Positions 33,859-44,422 of a stretch of DNA of 64,000 bases are shown here, piece by piece. The stretch spans positions 237,685 to 301,684 of the forward strand of contig WELA01004268.1 of the NCBI GenBank assembly GCA_009602735.1, written 5' to 3'. The position numbers and the translations under genes were made by a program. This DNA is from Mesotaenium endlicherianum (lineage: Eukaryota; Streptophyta; Zygnematophyceae; Zygnematales; Mesotaeniaceae). The notes under the pieces are model-generated. The model had not been told where the DNA came from, ran no database searches, and saw nothing but the letters and a program-made list of their open reading frames with translations. How positions within the stretch are numbered: position 1 is the stretch's first letter; every line of letters starts with the position of its first letter.

Positions 33859-36800
33859 TTAGGGAGGTTCCCCAGCCGCTTGAAGGTGGAACCGTATCAA
33901 CGCCCCTTTGGCATTGGTCAGCTGATCTCTAAATTCCCAAGTGTCCCCAGAGGCATCGTAACCTTTCCATCGGATGAGGTACTTCATGACATATTTAGAA
34001 AATCGACGGACAGAGCGATCGTCTAAAATCTCCTCGACTTCATATTCGTCAGCATCACCCTCTCTGACAGCGGGGATCGGTCCCGGTTGGACAGGTAACC
34101 GACCTGTGAACAGTGTATCACCTTTGATGTAGGGTGCCAGGAAGGAGACCTTAAAGACCGGATGACCCTTGTATTCGGCTAACATGTTCAGTTTGTTAGC
34201 GTTCTGACCGACACAACGCACCACCAAATATGGACCGACCCAGACAGGACCAAGCTTTTTCTTGACCACACCAGGGAGGTACAGGTGCTGAGAATGCAGT
34301 TTGACTAAATCGCCCTTGGAAAATGTCAGCTCCCGACGGTGTTGATTAGCGTATTTTTGTTGGTTTTCTTGGGCTTTGTGCAGGTTTTGTTGGACTTCTG
34401 ACAGGGTGTCAGCGAACTCCTGAGTTAACTGGAGGGAGACCGGGTTGTCAATCCCTTCAGGGTGAGTTAAAGACTCCCCTAGGACATCTAAAGGAGACTT
34501 AGGGACTCTACCCAGGCTGAGTTCAAAAGGAGTCTTGCCCGTTGACGCGTGCACCGCACTGTTAATCGCAAACTGGATTTGAGGTAACAGGTCATTCCAA
34601 TTATCTTGTTTTGGTTAATATAGGTTCTCAGTACCTCTTGTAGAACTTGGTTAGTTCTTTCAGTCTGCCCATCAGTCTGAGGGTGGTTAGCTGTGCTGAG
34701 CAGCTATTTGACTCCCATTAACCCCATTAAAGCTCTCCAGAACTTAGAGGTGAATTTTGAGTCTCTGTCTGAGATGATATTAGAAGGGAGCCCATGTTGG
34801 CATACTACATGGTTGTAAAACTGTCTCGCTGTTTCGAGTGCAGTCACTTTGACAGTTGTGGGGATAAAAATGACCATTTTTGTCAATTTATCCACGACTA
34901 CCAGTATTGAATCATGCCCATTGGCAGTTCTTGGTTGTGAGACCACCCAGTCCATGGATATAGTTTTCCAGCGTCCAGCTGGGATGGGCAGTGGTTGCAA
35001 GAGACCTCCCGGTGGTGTGTGCCGAGACTTATTTCTCTGACACTGGTCACAGGACTTGACATATTTCAAGACCTCCCGGGGTAACCCCTGCCAATGATAA
35101 TATTTAGCCAATTTGCCAACAGTTTTGGCCTCCCCCAAATGTCCACCCAGGAGAATGTCATGCGCTTGACTCAGTAAGAGAGACCTTATTTCCAAGTTAT
35201 TAGGAATGACCAGCTTCAGCCTCCCTGAAGTGGTTTCAGTCACCCAGACCCCTCCTTTAAGCCAGTACCCGAGTGCAGGAGCAGGACACAAACCATCCGT
35301 GAGGCTGGGCTCAAATGTTGGGTCAGAAAGGTAGGCTTTCCTAAGTTGTTCAAGGAAGGACTTTGTCACCTTTAGTGAAGTGATTGCACAAAGGACTTTA
35401 TCGACAGCATGCTGACTAAAGTTCCTTGCTTGCAAGTCAGGTCTTCTAGAGAGTGCATCAGCAGGATTCAACTTCCCTGGTTTGTAGTCGATCTGGACTT
35501 GGAACTGCTCCAGCATCTGGCTCCAGCGGTTCTCCCTCCTCGAAAGCTTGGACTTCTTCTGAAAGTGAGTCCGAGCTAGATGATCTGTANCGAGCTAGAT
35601 AATCTGTAATCACCTTAAAAGCTTCACCATGTAAGTATGCTCTCCAATGTTTGAGCACATGAATGATAGCTAGCAACTCTTTATCATGCACAGAGTAATT
35701 AATCTCCGCTGGATAAAATTTCATAGACTCGTACAACACAGGATGCCACTCCTGCCTTGCCCTTACCATCCTTTGTGGTTTTGTTAGCGGGCTGCAATAA
35801 AATAGCACCCATGGCAAAGTCAGAGGCGTCAGTAACCACCTGCACCGGTTTGCTGGGGTCATACACGGCTAGCACCGGGGCAGAACAAAGAGGATCTTTA
35901 AGGGTCTGGAAGGCAGCCTGCTGCTCTTCCCCCCACACATACCTTATGTCTTTCTTAGTAAGGTCAGTCAGTTTACTGGCCTTTGTGGAATAATTCTCAA
36001 TAAATCTCCTATAGTAGTTAGCCAACCCGAGGAAGGATCTAACTTCAGAGACAAACTGTGGTACTAGCCAGTCCCTTATGGTCTGGACCTTTTTAGGATC
36101 CAAGCTGATGCCTTCTTCATTGACAACGTGGCCTAAGAATTCAATACTTTCCTTAAAGAAATCACACTTGCTCATTTTAGCATACAAGTGATTTTTTCGC
36201 CGAGTGTCCAGGACTGTCTTTAAGTGTTCAGTGTGCTGAGCTTCATCTTTAGAGAAAATTAAAATATCATCCAAGAAAACTTGCACAAACTTATCCACAT
36301 AAGGTCTGAAAATGTCATTCATAGCACCCATGAAGGTCGCAGGAGCATTAGTCAGTCCAAATGGCATCACGTTGAACTCATAGTGTCTATAACGTGTACG
36401 GAAGGCAGTCTTTTGTTCATCCCCCTCAGCAATTATGATTTGATGATAACCACTCTTGAGATCTATCTTATTGAACACCTTAGCACCAGACAGGGTATCA
36501 AGCAAGTCCTCGATTCTGGGTAAAGCATACTTGTTCTTTACTGTAATTTTGTCCAGAGCTCTGTAATCCACACACATCCGCATACTGCCATCCTTTTTCT
36601 TAACAAACAGAATGGGTGCGCCATAAGGTGATTAACTGGGGGAAATATAACCATTTTCCTCAAGCTCTGCAATCTGTGTTTTCAACTCCTCGCTCTCCAC
36701 ATAAGACAAGCCATACGTGCGTTGCCAAGGTGGCTGACTCCCAAGTAATAATTCAATCCTATGATCTACTTCCCTCTTAGGGGGTACTCCTGGAGGCATA

Positions 36801-37848
36801 TTAAATACATCCGTGTACGAAGCAGCAATTTTCGCAGCAGTAGGGTGCTCCGGAGAGCTTACCTTTTTCTCAACCACTTCTTGAGGTTGAGGAGGTACCT
36901 CTCTTAGCAGGAGACATAACATTCTGTGTTTCTTCTGGTTCCAGCTTTCGATGAACTCCGTTGCATTCAGCAACTTGCATCCTAATGGAAGCCTCTTCTT
37001 TCCATTCGTTTGCCATCCATACAAGACAAGAGGAATATCACTGGTGAACTCCATTGCATTCAGCAATTTGCATCCTCTTGGAAGCCTCTTCTTTCCATTC
37101 GTTTGCCATCCATACAGGACAAGAGGAAGATCACCGGTGGGTGCCAAGTCAGTCTGCCCATCACTGGCTCTTCTCACTTTAACTGTACCTCTGCTCCAAC
37201 ACACTTCAGCTTGATGTCTGTTAAGCCAGGACCTGCCTAGCACGAGATCATAAAAGCCAGTGTTGAGTACCTCAAATGTAAGCGTTTCAGTTAGAACTGC
37301 AATGCCAGAACCTAACTGGACCTCAATAGGCTTAGTTATAACTCCTCCCGGGATACTTGAGGCATCTCCAAGGAATATTTTTCTATTCCCTTGGGTGACA
37401 GTAGGCAGCCTTAGCCACTTAACTAAGTCCTTATGGATAAAAGTATGTGACGCCCCTCCGTCAACAAATGCCCTCATCTTCCTACTGCAATCATGCAATG
37501 CAGTAGGATAGGGGGGATTGTCTTTTCCTGACTTTCGCATTATTCTCCTGACTTAGCAAAGAAATGTTGGACATCAGGTGGAACAAGAGCATCCATAGTG
37601 TGCACTCTCTGGATGTCTTTATTGCTGATGGTCTCCTTTATCTGGTTGTCAGGCATGCATAGTGAATCCAGTTCAGCAGGACCCATATTACCTGCTACGA
37701 GGGCAGCTAGTGACGACTCACTATCTCTAGCATCTTTAGAGTCAGTAGACTGGATTANTTTAGAGTCAGTAGACTGGATTACTGACTGTTGCTGTCTTTT
37801 AAAGGCTGGTCTTTTCTCTTGACCTTCGGAAGGTGCTTGTCTGGACAC
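33859..37848 (-). pseudogene. Outer family B pol, multiply broken
   Basis: Read leftwards from 37,848. Protease carries the same unusual FVDGGAS motif (~37,460). The PR-RT linker carries the same tandem duplication of about 36 codons. RT includes [11 protein letters not shown] and FLDDILIFS, then RNase H ([17 protein letters not shown]), integrase ([20 protein letters not shown]) and chromodomain (YEVEEILDDRS ... YLIRWKGYDASGDTWEF, ending 33,859). Breaks include a discontinuity at 37,540, an in-frame stop near 36,635 where the inner copy has a Lys codon, frame changes near 35,760 and 35,500, and stops around 34,704 and 34,610. Ns at 35,590 and 37,758 are flanked by duplicated sequence. The element could not have moved recently by its own enzymes. 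Confidence 0.88.
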
Positions 37849-39254
37849 TGCTCTCTAAAGTGACCTGGCTGCTGGTAATGGAAGCAAATCGATTTTGCTG
37901 ACGCTGGTCTTGGCTTAGTCCTACCACCACCTCTTCCATAGCCGCCTCTGGAGAAACCACCTCTCTCTCTAGATTGCATAACATTGTACTCATACCCATA
38001 TTCATCACCCTGATCATCCTCAGCCTGGTCTCCTTCAAGTGCATTGTAGGAACTGTGGGGCTTTTTCACAACCTTCGACACCAAAGCATTACTCTGGCGC
38101 TTGTGATTGAACTGCTGCTGATCCCAGGCATCAGCATCCTGAATCAAGTCAGCCAGTTTCTCATACTTTTTCTCAGCAAAATGACTCGAGACTTCGAATT
38201 TCAAGCCATACCTGAAGTATGCTATCTTATAACGTTCTGGCAAGTCTGGCTGTTTCATCATGTTCTCCTGGAACTTTTGAGCAAACTCAGCAACTGAAGT
38301 GGTCTGCTTCAGTGTCAGGGAGATCATCGCATAGATAGCTTTCTCCTGCTGGTTGATGACATCAAACTTCTCATGCAACTTCTCGACAAACTCTACCCAC
38401 GTAGGGTCACCGAGTTGCCGAGCCTTACGCTCTTCCTTCCAGTAAAGCCACCAGTCTGCGGCACTGCCTTTCAGTTGCGCACCGGTGTGCCTGACCTTCT
38501 CGTAATCTTGCAGTGCTGGATAGTTCTCCAGCCACTGCTCAACATCCGCGAGAAACTTGATCAGGTAATATTTTCTGTTTCCCTCAGGATCATAGTCCTG
38601 GGGAGGTTTCGGCTTGGGCTTACTAGGCCCTCTGCCACCACCACCAGTGGTTTGAGACCCCAGTTGGTCTCTGTCCCGCAGTAGAGACATTATGATTCTT
38701 TTGTCCTCCTGTTGGGACTGATACATGGTCGTCATTTGCAACTGCATTTGAACGAACAATGCTCCCAAGTCTACACTCTGGGGTGGTAGTCTAGCAAATG
38801 CAACAGCAGCATTGGCATCTACTCGCTGAGTAGTGTCCTCAACAGTCCCTCTCGCTCTTGCAGCAGCAATTCCTGCCGCATTCAGCCGGTCACGTATTTG
38901 ACCTAGGGGTACATTGAGTTGTACAGCAGGAGGTAGGTTCAGAACATTGGCATTGGATGCTATAAGTTCTTCAACAGTGCGCTCGTCAGCTGGCTGTCCT
39001 TCCCTCCTTTCTGTATCCTCAGCAACCTTTGCTAATTGTTCAGCTACTCTGGCTCTCTCCTCCTCAGCTTGCTGTGCTGCGGCTGCGGCAAGAGCAGTTG
39101 CCTCATCTACAGCCTCTCTAGTTCCAGTATCTGCCACTGCTTCAGAATAGGTACGGGTTCCCGCTACATGGCTTTCGGCCTGGTTTTCGACATTCTCGTT
39201 ATCCTGGTTCTCCATGTCTCGGGAGTTGCTAGTTTGAGACCTTGTCCTTACCAT
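37779..39254 (-). CDS. Outer family B gag
   Basis: An open 491-codon frame closely similar to the inner gag (24,647-26,125): an Ala/Glu-rich N-terminal coiled coil, the capsid-like domain ([20 protein letters not shown] ... [19 protein letters not shown]) and a CCHC-like knuckle that reads CFHYQQPGHFREQC. Here the second Cys of the C-x2-C pair is Tyr, so zinc binding is probably lost. Pol overlaps its end in the -1 frame, as in the inner copy. Listed as CDS because the frame is intact, but it belongs to a dead element. Confidence 0.85.
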   Translation of the reverse strand: MVRTRSQTSNSRDMENQDNENVENQAESHVAGTRTYSEAVADTGTREAVDEATALAAAAAQQAEEERARVAEQLAKVAEDTERREGQPADERTVEELIASNANVLNLPPAVQLNVPLGQIRDRLNAAGIAAARARGTVEDTTQRVDANAAVAFARLPPQSVDLGALFVQMQLQMTTMYQSQQEDKRIIMSLLRDRDQLGSQTTGGGGRGPSKPKPKPPQDYDPEGNRKYYLIKFLADVEQWLENYPALQDYEKVRHTGAQLKGSAADWWLYWKEERKARQLGDPTWVEFVEKLHEKFDVINQQEKAIYAMISLTLKQTTSVAEFAQKFQENMMKQPDLPERYKIAYFRYGLKFEVSSHFAEKKYEKLADLIQDADAWDQQQFNHKRQSNALVSKVVKKPHSSYNALEGDQAEDDQGDEYGYEYNVMQSRERGGFSRGGYGRGGGRTKPRPASAKSICFHYQQPGHFREQCPDKHLPKVKRKDQPLKDSNSQ

Positions 39255-39275
39255 ATAAAGAAGACTGTGACAACT

Positions 39276-39287
39276 GCTCCGATACCA
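39276..39287 (-). promoter_or_regulatory. Primer-binding site, outer family B
   Basis: On the minus strand this reads TGGTATCGGAGC, 1 nt from the LTR end, identical to the inner copy and of initiator tRNA-Met type. Confidence 0.9.
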
Positions 39288-39288
39288 C

Positions 39289-40009
39289 TGAAATGAATCG
39301 ACTTACCAATTAGGCGATTAACAATTAATGAAGATATTTATATCAGCAAGTAATCTTTGTGGATTTTTCGTTAATTGATTAAACGGCAAAAGGGCAACAC
39401 ACTAGCAGTGAACAACACTCGTAAGTCAAGTGCGAGTAAACTAGCATCAATAATGCAAATCAGTAAACTCATACATAAGCAAGGTTAGGATACAGTGCGT
39501 TTCAATGGCTTCTCGCCTTGGATTCAGATGTCTCTCGGTAAGCTGTACAAGAGAGTTGGCCTCGTTTCCGAATGCCGAACTCGAGAGCAATGCCTAGCAT
39601 ATGTACGTGGAATGAGTTTACTGTTCAACGGCCAGTGCGATGGCACCGCCTACCCGGGAGTTAACCACGTTGGTAGGACCTCGGTTAACCAAATCCACCG
39701 CCATCTCCCATCATCCCGAATCGACATCCATCATAGGGATGTCATCTGGCCGTTCATCTAGCATACCACACTTAGATGCATATCGAGGCAGTTCGCTGCT
39801 ACCGAGTACGGAAGTCAGCTGGCTGTCAAAGAATGTGTCAGCAAGCTCACTTAAGCTGACTTCAGCCTGCTACTTCCGGCTGAGTCATTAAATTGATATT
39901 AAATATAAAGTCCAGCAGACTGATTATTAACTAGAGTTCAGCAGGCTGAACTTATTTAACTGTAATATTTATATGAATATTATATCAACCAATACACTGA
40001 TTCATTACA
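39289..40009 (-). repeat. Outer family B 5' LTR
   Basis: A 721-bp LTR whose outer end is the TGTAATGAATCAG terminus at 40,009, followed by the GGTGG duplication and resumption of family C sequence. Confidence 0.92.
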
Positions 40010-40014
40010 GGTGG

Positions 40015-42927
40015 CAGCAGCAGTGCGTGCGCGACGCGCAAGCTCTGGCCCGCCCAGTGCCCGAGGAGGCATTGCAGGACGCGTGTGCACGCTGGCGCAC
40101 TTATCAGGCACATTCTCGCACGGCTCGCCCGCAGCCGCTGCTCGAGCGCATTCCTCGACTTACTTGCCACTACGCAGAGCTCGCGGTGGCGGCCCTCCGC
40201 ATGGCGCCCCATCAGCACAGTCTGCTGCGCTCCTGTCCACCGCCAGCGCAGGTCGACGATCCCGCCCTGGGCTGTCGCCCCCTTCCTACGCCTATCTACG
40301 CCGCCCAGATTGGTTCCTTCGCGCATCGTGTGCGTGCTTACTTTACCAACCTGGCCATGCAAGGCACACTGGAGGCATTAGCAGCCGCACATCCACGTCA
40401 CACGCGCAACGTTGACTCCATTCTCGACGTGGCGCGCCTGGCCCAGCGCGTGGTCGCCCTTCCGCATCCTTCTCAGGCCCAGTGTGAGGTCCTCCACGAT
40501 GTCACGCGGGCGCTTCCTACGTTCGTGAGTCGCTACGACAGCGCGGCCTACGTGGGTGACCAGCGCGGAATGCTCATTGACCTCGAGACTGGCATGTTCC
40601 AGCGACCCCATGCCGTGAAGATGGAGCATGCGATGGGCTTCCCTCCGCACCTCACACAGATGGACGGCATCACCGAGGTCAACCGCGTGCGTCTCCTTGG
40701 CCAGGCTATCGATGCCAACGTCTTGACGTGGCTCCTCCTGCAGACACAAGCCCTGACTCCCCTTTACGCCCAGGCTCGTCATCCTGAGATGGACCAGTCC
40801 TACGGCGCCATGGACCGCAATTCCGACGACGACGGCCGCGCCCCGCCTGGTACGACCTGGCATTCCCAGCGCGAGGGTCCAGCTTCCCAGCCGCCGCCTG
40901 CGCCGCGTCCTGGCCCTCGTTCTGGTTTGCAGGGGGGGGGCAGGAGGGGACAAGAGTCCGCACAGCGACCCAAGGAGTTTTGTTCCCTGTTTCTTTTTCC
41001 ACGCTCTCCGCGGCCGACAGGTGGTGCAGGACAGATGGCAGCAGCTGCCGAGGAGAGGGCACCCGAGGCAGGCCGAGCGCAGCCAGCTGCAGGACAGGTG
41101 ACGCCTGCAGCCCCACAGATCACGCCAGCAGCAGGGCAGGAGGCGCCAGCCGCAGCGCAGGAGCCACCACCAGCTGTCCCTACTTGGAAGCTGGGGGGGA
41201 CTCTCACTGGGGCACAGGCTGCTCAGCTAACGGCATTGCTGGATGCACGGCGCAATGCCAGCTTTGCCAGCGACATGCACGATCTTGGGCGCTACACAGG
41301 CGACCCTATGAGGATACCCCTCCAGACAGACGTGCCCATCTTCCAGAAGCGCTATCGCTACAGCCGCTTTGAAGACGTCCTGATCAGCACGCAGACAGGC
41401 AAGCTAGAGGAGTGTCAGCTCATTTGTGAGTCTGCCTCCACCTACGCTGCGCCCACAGTCATGCCAGCTAAGAAGGACGCCTCAGGCAACTGGTTTGAGA
41501 AGAGGATGTGCGGTGACTATCGTAGGCTTAACGAGGTCACTGAGCAGGACAGATACCTTATGCCGACCCTTGACGAGATCTTTGACGACATCGGCGCTTG
41601 TACTTGGTTCTCGATGCTGGATTTGAGGCAGGGCTTCAACCAGATACCCTTTGCGGAGGAGGACCAGCATAAGACGGCTTTTTGGGGATCGCAGCGTCTC
41701 TACGAGTGGAGGGTTATGCCCTTCGGCTTGAAGAACGCTCTTGCCACCTTCCAGCGAGTCATAGATAAGGAGCTGGCAAGGCTCTCCTTTGCCCGGTGCT
41801 ACATCGATGACGTGCTCGTCTTCAGTGAGACGTTTGAGGAGCACGTGGCGCATATCACTACAGTTCTGGACCGCTTGGAGGCCGTTGGGCTCAAGTGTCA
41901 TCCAGGCAAGTGCACCTTTGAGACCTGGGAGGTGGAGTACCTCGGGCATCTTCTGTCTTCCAGTGGTTTAGCTCCTCAACTGGCCAAGATCTCGGCCATC
42001 ACAGGCATCCCGCCGCCGACCGACCTCTCGCAGTTGAGGGCCTTCCTGGGCATCGCCAAATACTATCGCCGTTTTGTGCCTGGGTTCAGCGAGCTGGCCA
42101 AGCCGCTCAACGACTTGCTACGCAAGGGCGTTGCCTACGTATGGGGACCAGAGCAGCAGGCGGCGTTTGACAAGCTCAAGGAGCTGTTGGTGAGCGCCCC
42201 AGTACTACGGCGGCCTGAGTATCAGAAGCCCTTCATCCTCCACATCAACTGGTTGCAGGCAGGGCTTGGAGCAGTGCTGGTGCAGGAGTATGACGGCTCC
42301 GAGCATGTGGTGGCGTACGCTAGCCGCAGCAACAACCGTGCCGAGGGCAACTACGGCTCCTATGAGGGGGAGTGCCTGGCAGCAGTATGGGTGATTGTGC
42401 ATTTCAGGCACTATCTCTACGGCACCCACTTCCGTTTGGTCACCGACCATCAGCCACTGAAGTGGCTCATGACGTCGGAGCGCCTGACAGGCAAGTACGC
42501 ACGATGGGCGCTCATCTTGCAGGAGTACACCTTTGACGTGCACCATCGTCTAGGATCGACAAACCTGGACGCTGACGGCCTCAGCCGCAACCCGCTGCCC
42601 TCTTCGCGAGACCTCACGGTAGCCCGCCACGATGAGGATGAGCCAAAGACATGGCACGCGGCGGCATTCCTGGCCTTCACCGTTGATGGCGACGTGCGGC
42701 CCGCAGGGCTTACTAGCCTAGACATGGTGACTGTCACCACTCGACGACTGGCCTTGGCAGCAGCTAAGGAGCAAAACAGCTGGCAGCGCAAGCCCGAGGA
42801 CGTGTGGGACGACACCCCGGTGCTGCAGTACGTCACGACCAAGGAGTTGGTCCCATGCATTAGTGCGCGCGAGCGTGACCGCGTCCTCAAGCGTAGCCGA
42901 GACTTCGTCTTCATGGGGGGCGCATGA
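40015..42927 (+). pseudogene. Family C pol: MTase-like C-terminal half, RT, RNase H
   Basis: One open frame from the insertion junction to 42,927. The first part (about 40,285-40,760) resembles the C-terminal motifs of DNMT3-like cytosine-5 DNA methyltransferases. YAAQIGSFAHRVRAYFTNLA corresponds to the motif VIII region, HAVKMEHAMGFP to motif IX/X surroundings, and VNRVRLLGQAIDANVLTWLL to motif X. A Pro/Ala/Gln-rich linker (40,800-41,200) leads to RT (CGDYRRLNEV, LDLRQGFNQIP, CYIDDVLVFS) and RNase H, where the first catalytic Asp is Asn (LHINWLQAGLGAVL, expected D). The domain order is protease, MTase-like, RT, RNase H. The frame is lost near 42,912 in a G-run before integrase. RT would copy element RNA; the MTase-like part may be a pseudoenzyme. 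Confidence 0.72.
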
Positions 42928-44272
42928 GGCGAGTAATGGCGGACGGCTCTGTCCTGGTGGTCCCTGAGCCCGCTATACGCAGCCAGCTGGTGCGACGTGT
43001 GCACAAGACGCTTGGACACTTCGGTGTTAAGCGCACTCTCAGCCTCCTCCAGGCTGAGTATTGGTGGCATGGCATGACTAAGGTTGTCGCCGACGTCGTC
43101 AGCAGCTGCACACTTTGCGACCGGGTGCGCTCGAGCTTCACAGCCCGCGCCGTCGCTCTCAGCCCTCTCCCTATTCAGGGGCTGTTCTACAGGTGGTCGC
43201 TCAACTTGGCTGGGGAGTTGCCCAAGTCTCGCCGAGGCAACCTCTATGTCTTGGTGATGATTGAGCACATGTCCAAGTGGATTGAGCTTGTGCCGTTGCC
43301 CAGCAAGGCCAGTGAGGGGATTGCCCAGGCTTTCCTCGATCACGTCCTTAGCCGCTTTGGCGGCTGCGCTGAGGTCCTCACCGACCAAGGCAAAGAGTTC
43401 CAGGGCAGCTTTCAAAAGCTGCTAGAGCACTCGATAATCGACCACCGCACCACCTCCCGCGACCATCCCCAGGCTCACGGCCTCGCAGAGCGCATGGTGC
43501 AGTCCGTCAAGCTTGGGCTGCGGAAGTACTGCCTGACCGACGACAGCACCCACTGGGACGACGCCCTCCCATGGTTGGCTATGAGGTACAGGTTCAGTAA
43601 GCAGGCCTCCTTGGCCTCGCATTCTCCCTACTTCCTTCTCTACGGCCGACAGCCAGTCCTGCCCGCAGCAGCCAGGACCGTGGCCGAGAACGTTTTGGAC
43701 TTGGACAGTCCCGAGACGTGGAGCGCTCTTAGCGTGCACAGCTCTTTCGGCGCCTGATGCCCATGGCCATGGACAACCTCAGCATTGCTCAGCACCGCGA
43801 CACACTTAGGTATGCCATGACCCGTGGAGGAGCCTATTGCCCGCGAGTGTTGCAGTTCTTTGCAGGTGACTTCGTGTACCTGCGACGCCAGACGAAGAAC
43901 ACCCTCGACACCAGCAGCTCGCACGTCATCCTGCGCGTCAGACGTGTCTTGGCGTCAGGAATTCTGGAGCTGGAAGGCGCAGATGGCCGTCTTCACAAGG
44001 ACCACACAAAGAATTGTGGACCATGCCACCTTCCTAACCTTGAGATGCAGATTCGTCCCCGCGACGCGAGGCCGCCCAAGGACTGGGCGTGCCAGGTCTG
44101 CCACAGCCCCGGCCAGGAGGCCAGGATGCTGCTTTGCGACAGTTGCTACCTCGGATTCCACATCGGCTGCCTTGACCCGCCGCTGGTCCGCGTGCCAGCT
44201 AGAGATTGGTTCTGTAGCGATTACACTACTTTAGCTTTAGGCAGTGATCACAGCCCATCAGTTGGTGGCTGA
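42924..44272 (+). pseudogene. Family C integrase with C-terminal PHD finger
   Basis: 42,924-43,757 encodes the HHCC zinc domain (VHKTLGHFG ... CTLCDR) and integrase core. The first catalytic Asp is Asn (SLNLAGELP), while D (LTDQGKEF) and E (HPQAHGLAERMVQ) remain. A 1-nt shift near 43,720 moves the frame to 43,757-44,272, which continues through the C-terminal domain (AQHRDTLRYAMTRGG ... GDFVYLRR). A PHD-type zinc finger follows at about 44,081-44,226: ACQVC, then RMLLCDSCYLGFHIGCLDPP, then RDWFCSDY. Seven of eight C4HC3 ligands are present; the last is Tyr (TAC). PHD fingers typically read histone H3 tails, so this would replace the chromodomain used by elements B, D and E as a targeting module. 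ATG 43,757 overlaps the preceding stop, but I treat the two ORFs as one broken gene. Confidence 0.78.
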
Positions 44273-44287
44273 GAGCTGGGGGGGGAA
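44271..44287 (+). promoter_or_regulatory. Polypurine tract of family C
   Basis: GAGAGCTGGGGGGGGAA lies directly after the stop of the integrase-PHD frame. Such a tract normally abuts the 3' LTR, which would put the LTR start at about 44,288, upstream of the 1.0-kb repeat. Confidence 0.55.
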
Positions 44288-44290
44288 TTA

Positions 44291-44420
44291 AACATTTGAC
44301 GCTTGACTGTCGTTTGGCTATAAAGCCACATGTATTAAAGACTTCATTGCAGCAAAGCCTGCTTGCATATTATGCATTGCTTGTGTTGATGATACGCACC
44401 CGACCTCCTACCGCACGACA
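44291..44420 (+). repeat. 130-bp direct repeat, copy 1, with TATA-like box
   Basis: Starts AACATTTGACGCTTGACTG and ends CCGCACGACA. It contains GGCTATAAAGCC. Copy 2 is at 45,440-45,569 with only a few substitutions. It may be the U3 start of a family C LTR of about 1.15 kb, or a short LTR in its own right. Confidence 0.7.
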
Positions 44421-44422
44421 GC

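Larger units (their letters stand above)
22012..40009 (-). mobile_element. Family B outer Ty3/gypsy element, complete, TSD GGTGG
   Basis: A full-length reverse-strand chromovirus-type element with two 721-bp LTRs (22,012-22,732 and 39,289-40,009), flanked by the exact 5-bp duplication GGTGG (22,007-22,011 and 40,010-40,014). Gene order on the minus strand is PBS, gag, pol with chromodomain, ORF3, hairpin and polypurine tract, LTR. It interrupts family C, and its own ORF3 is interrupted by the inner family B element (23,893-32,924). Without that insert it is about 9.0 kb. Multiple stops and frameshifts in pol show that it is inactive. Confidence 0.93.

Noticed and set aside
43757-44272. Separate PHD-finger gene starting at ATG 43,757
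   Set aside because: Sequence just upstream in the same frame (LFRRLMPMAM) continues the integrase C-terminal domain, so this is the second half of a frameshifted polyprotein.
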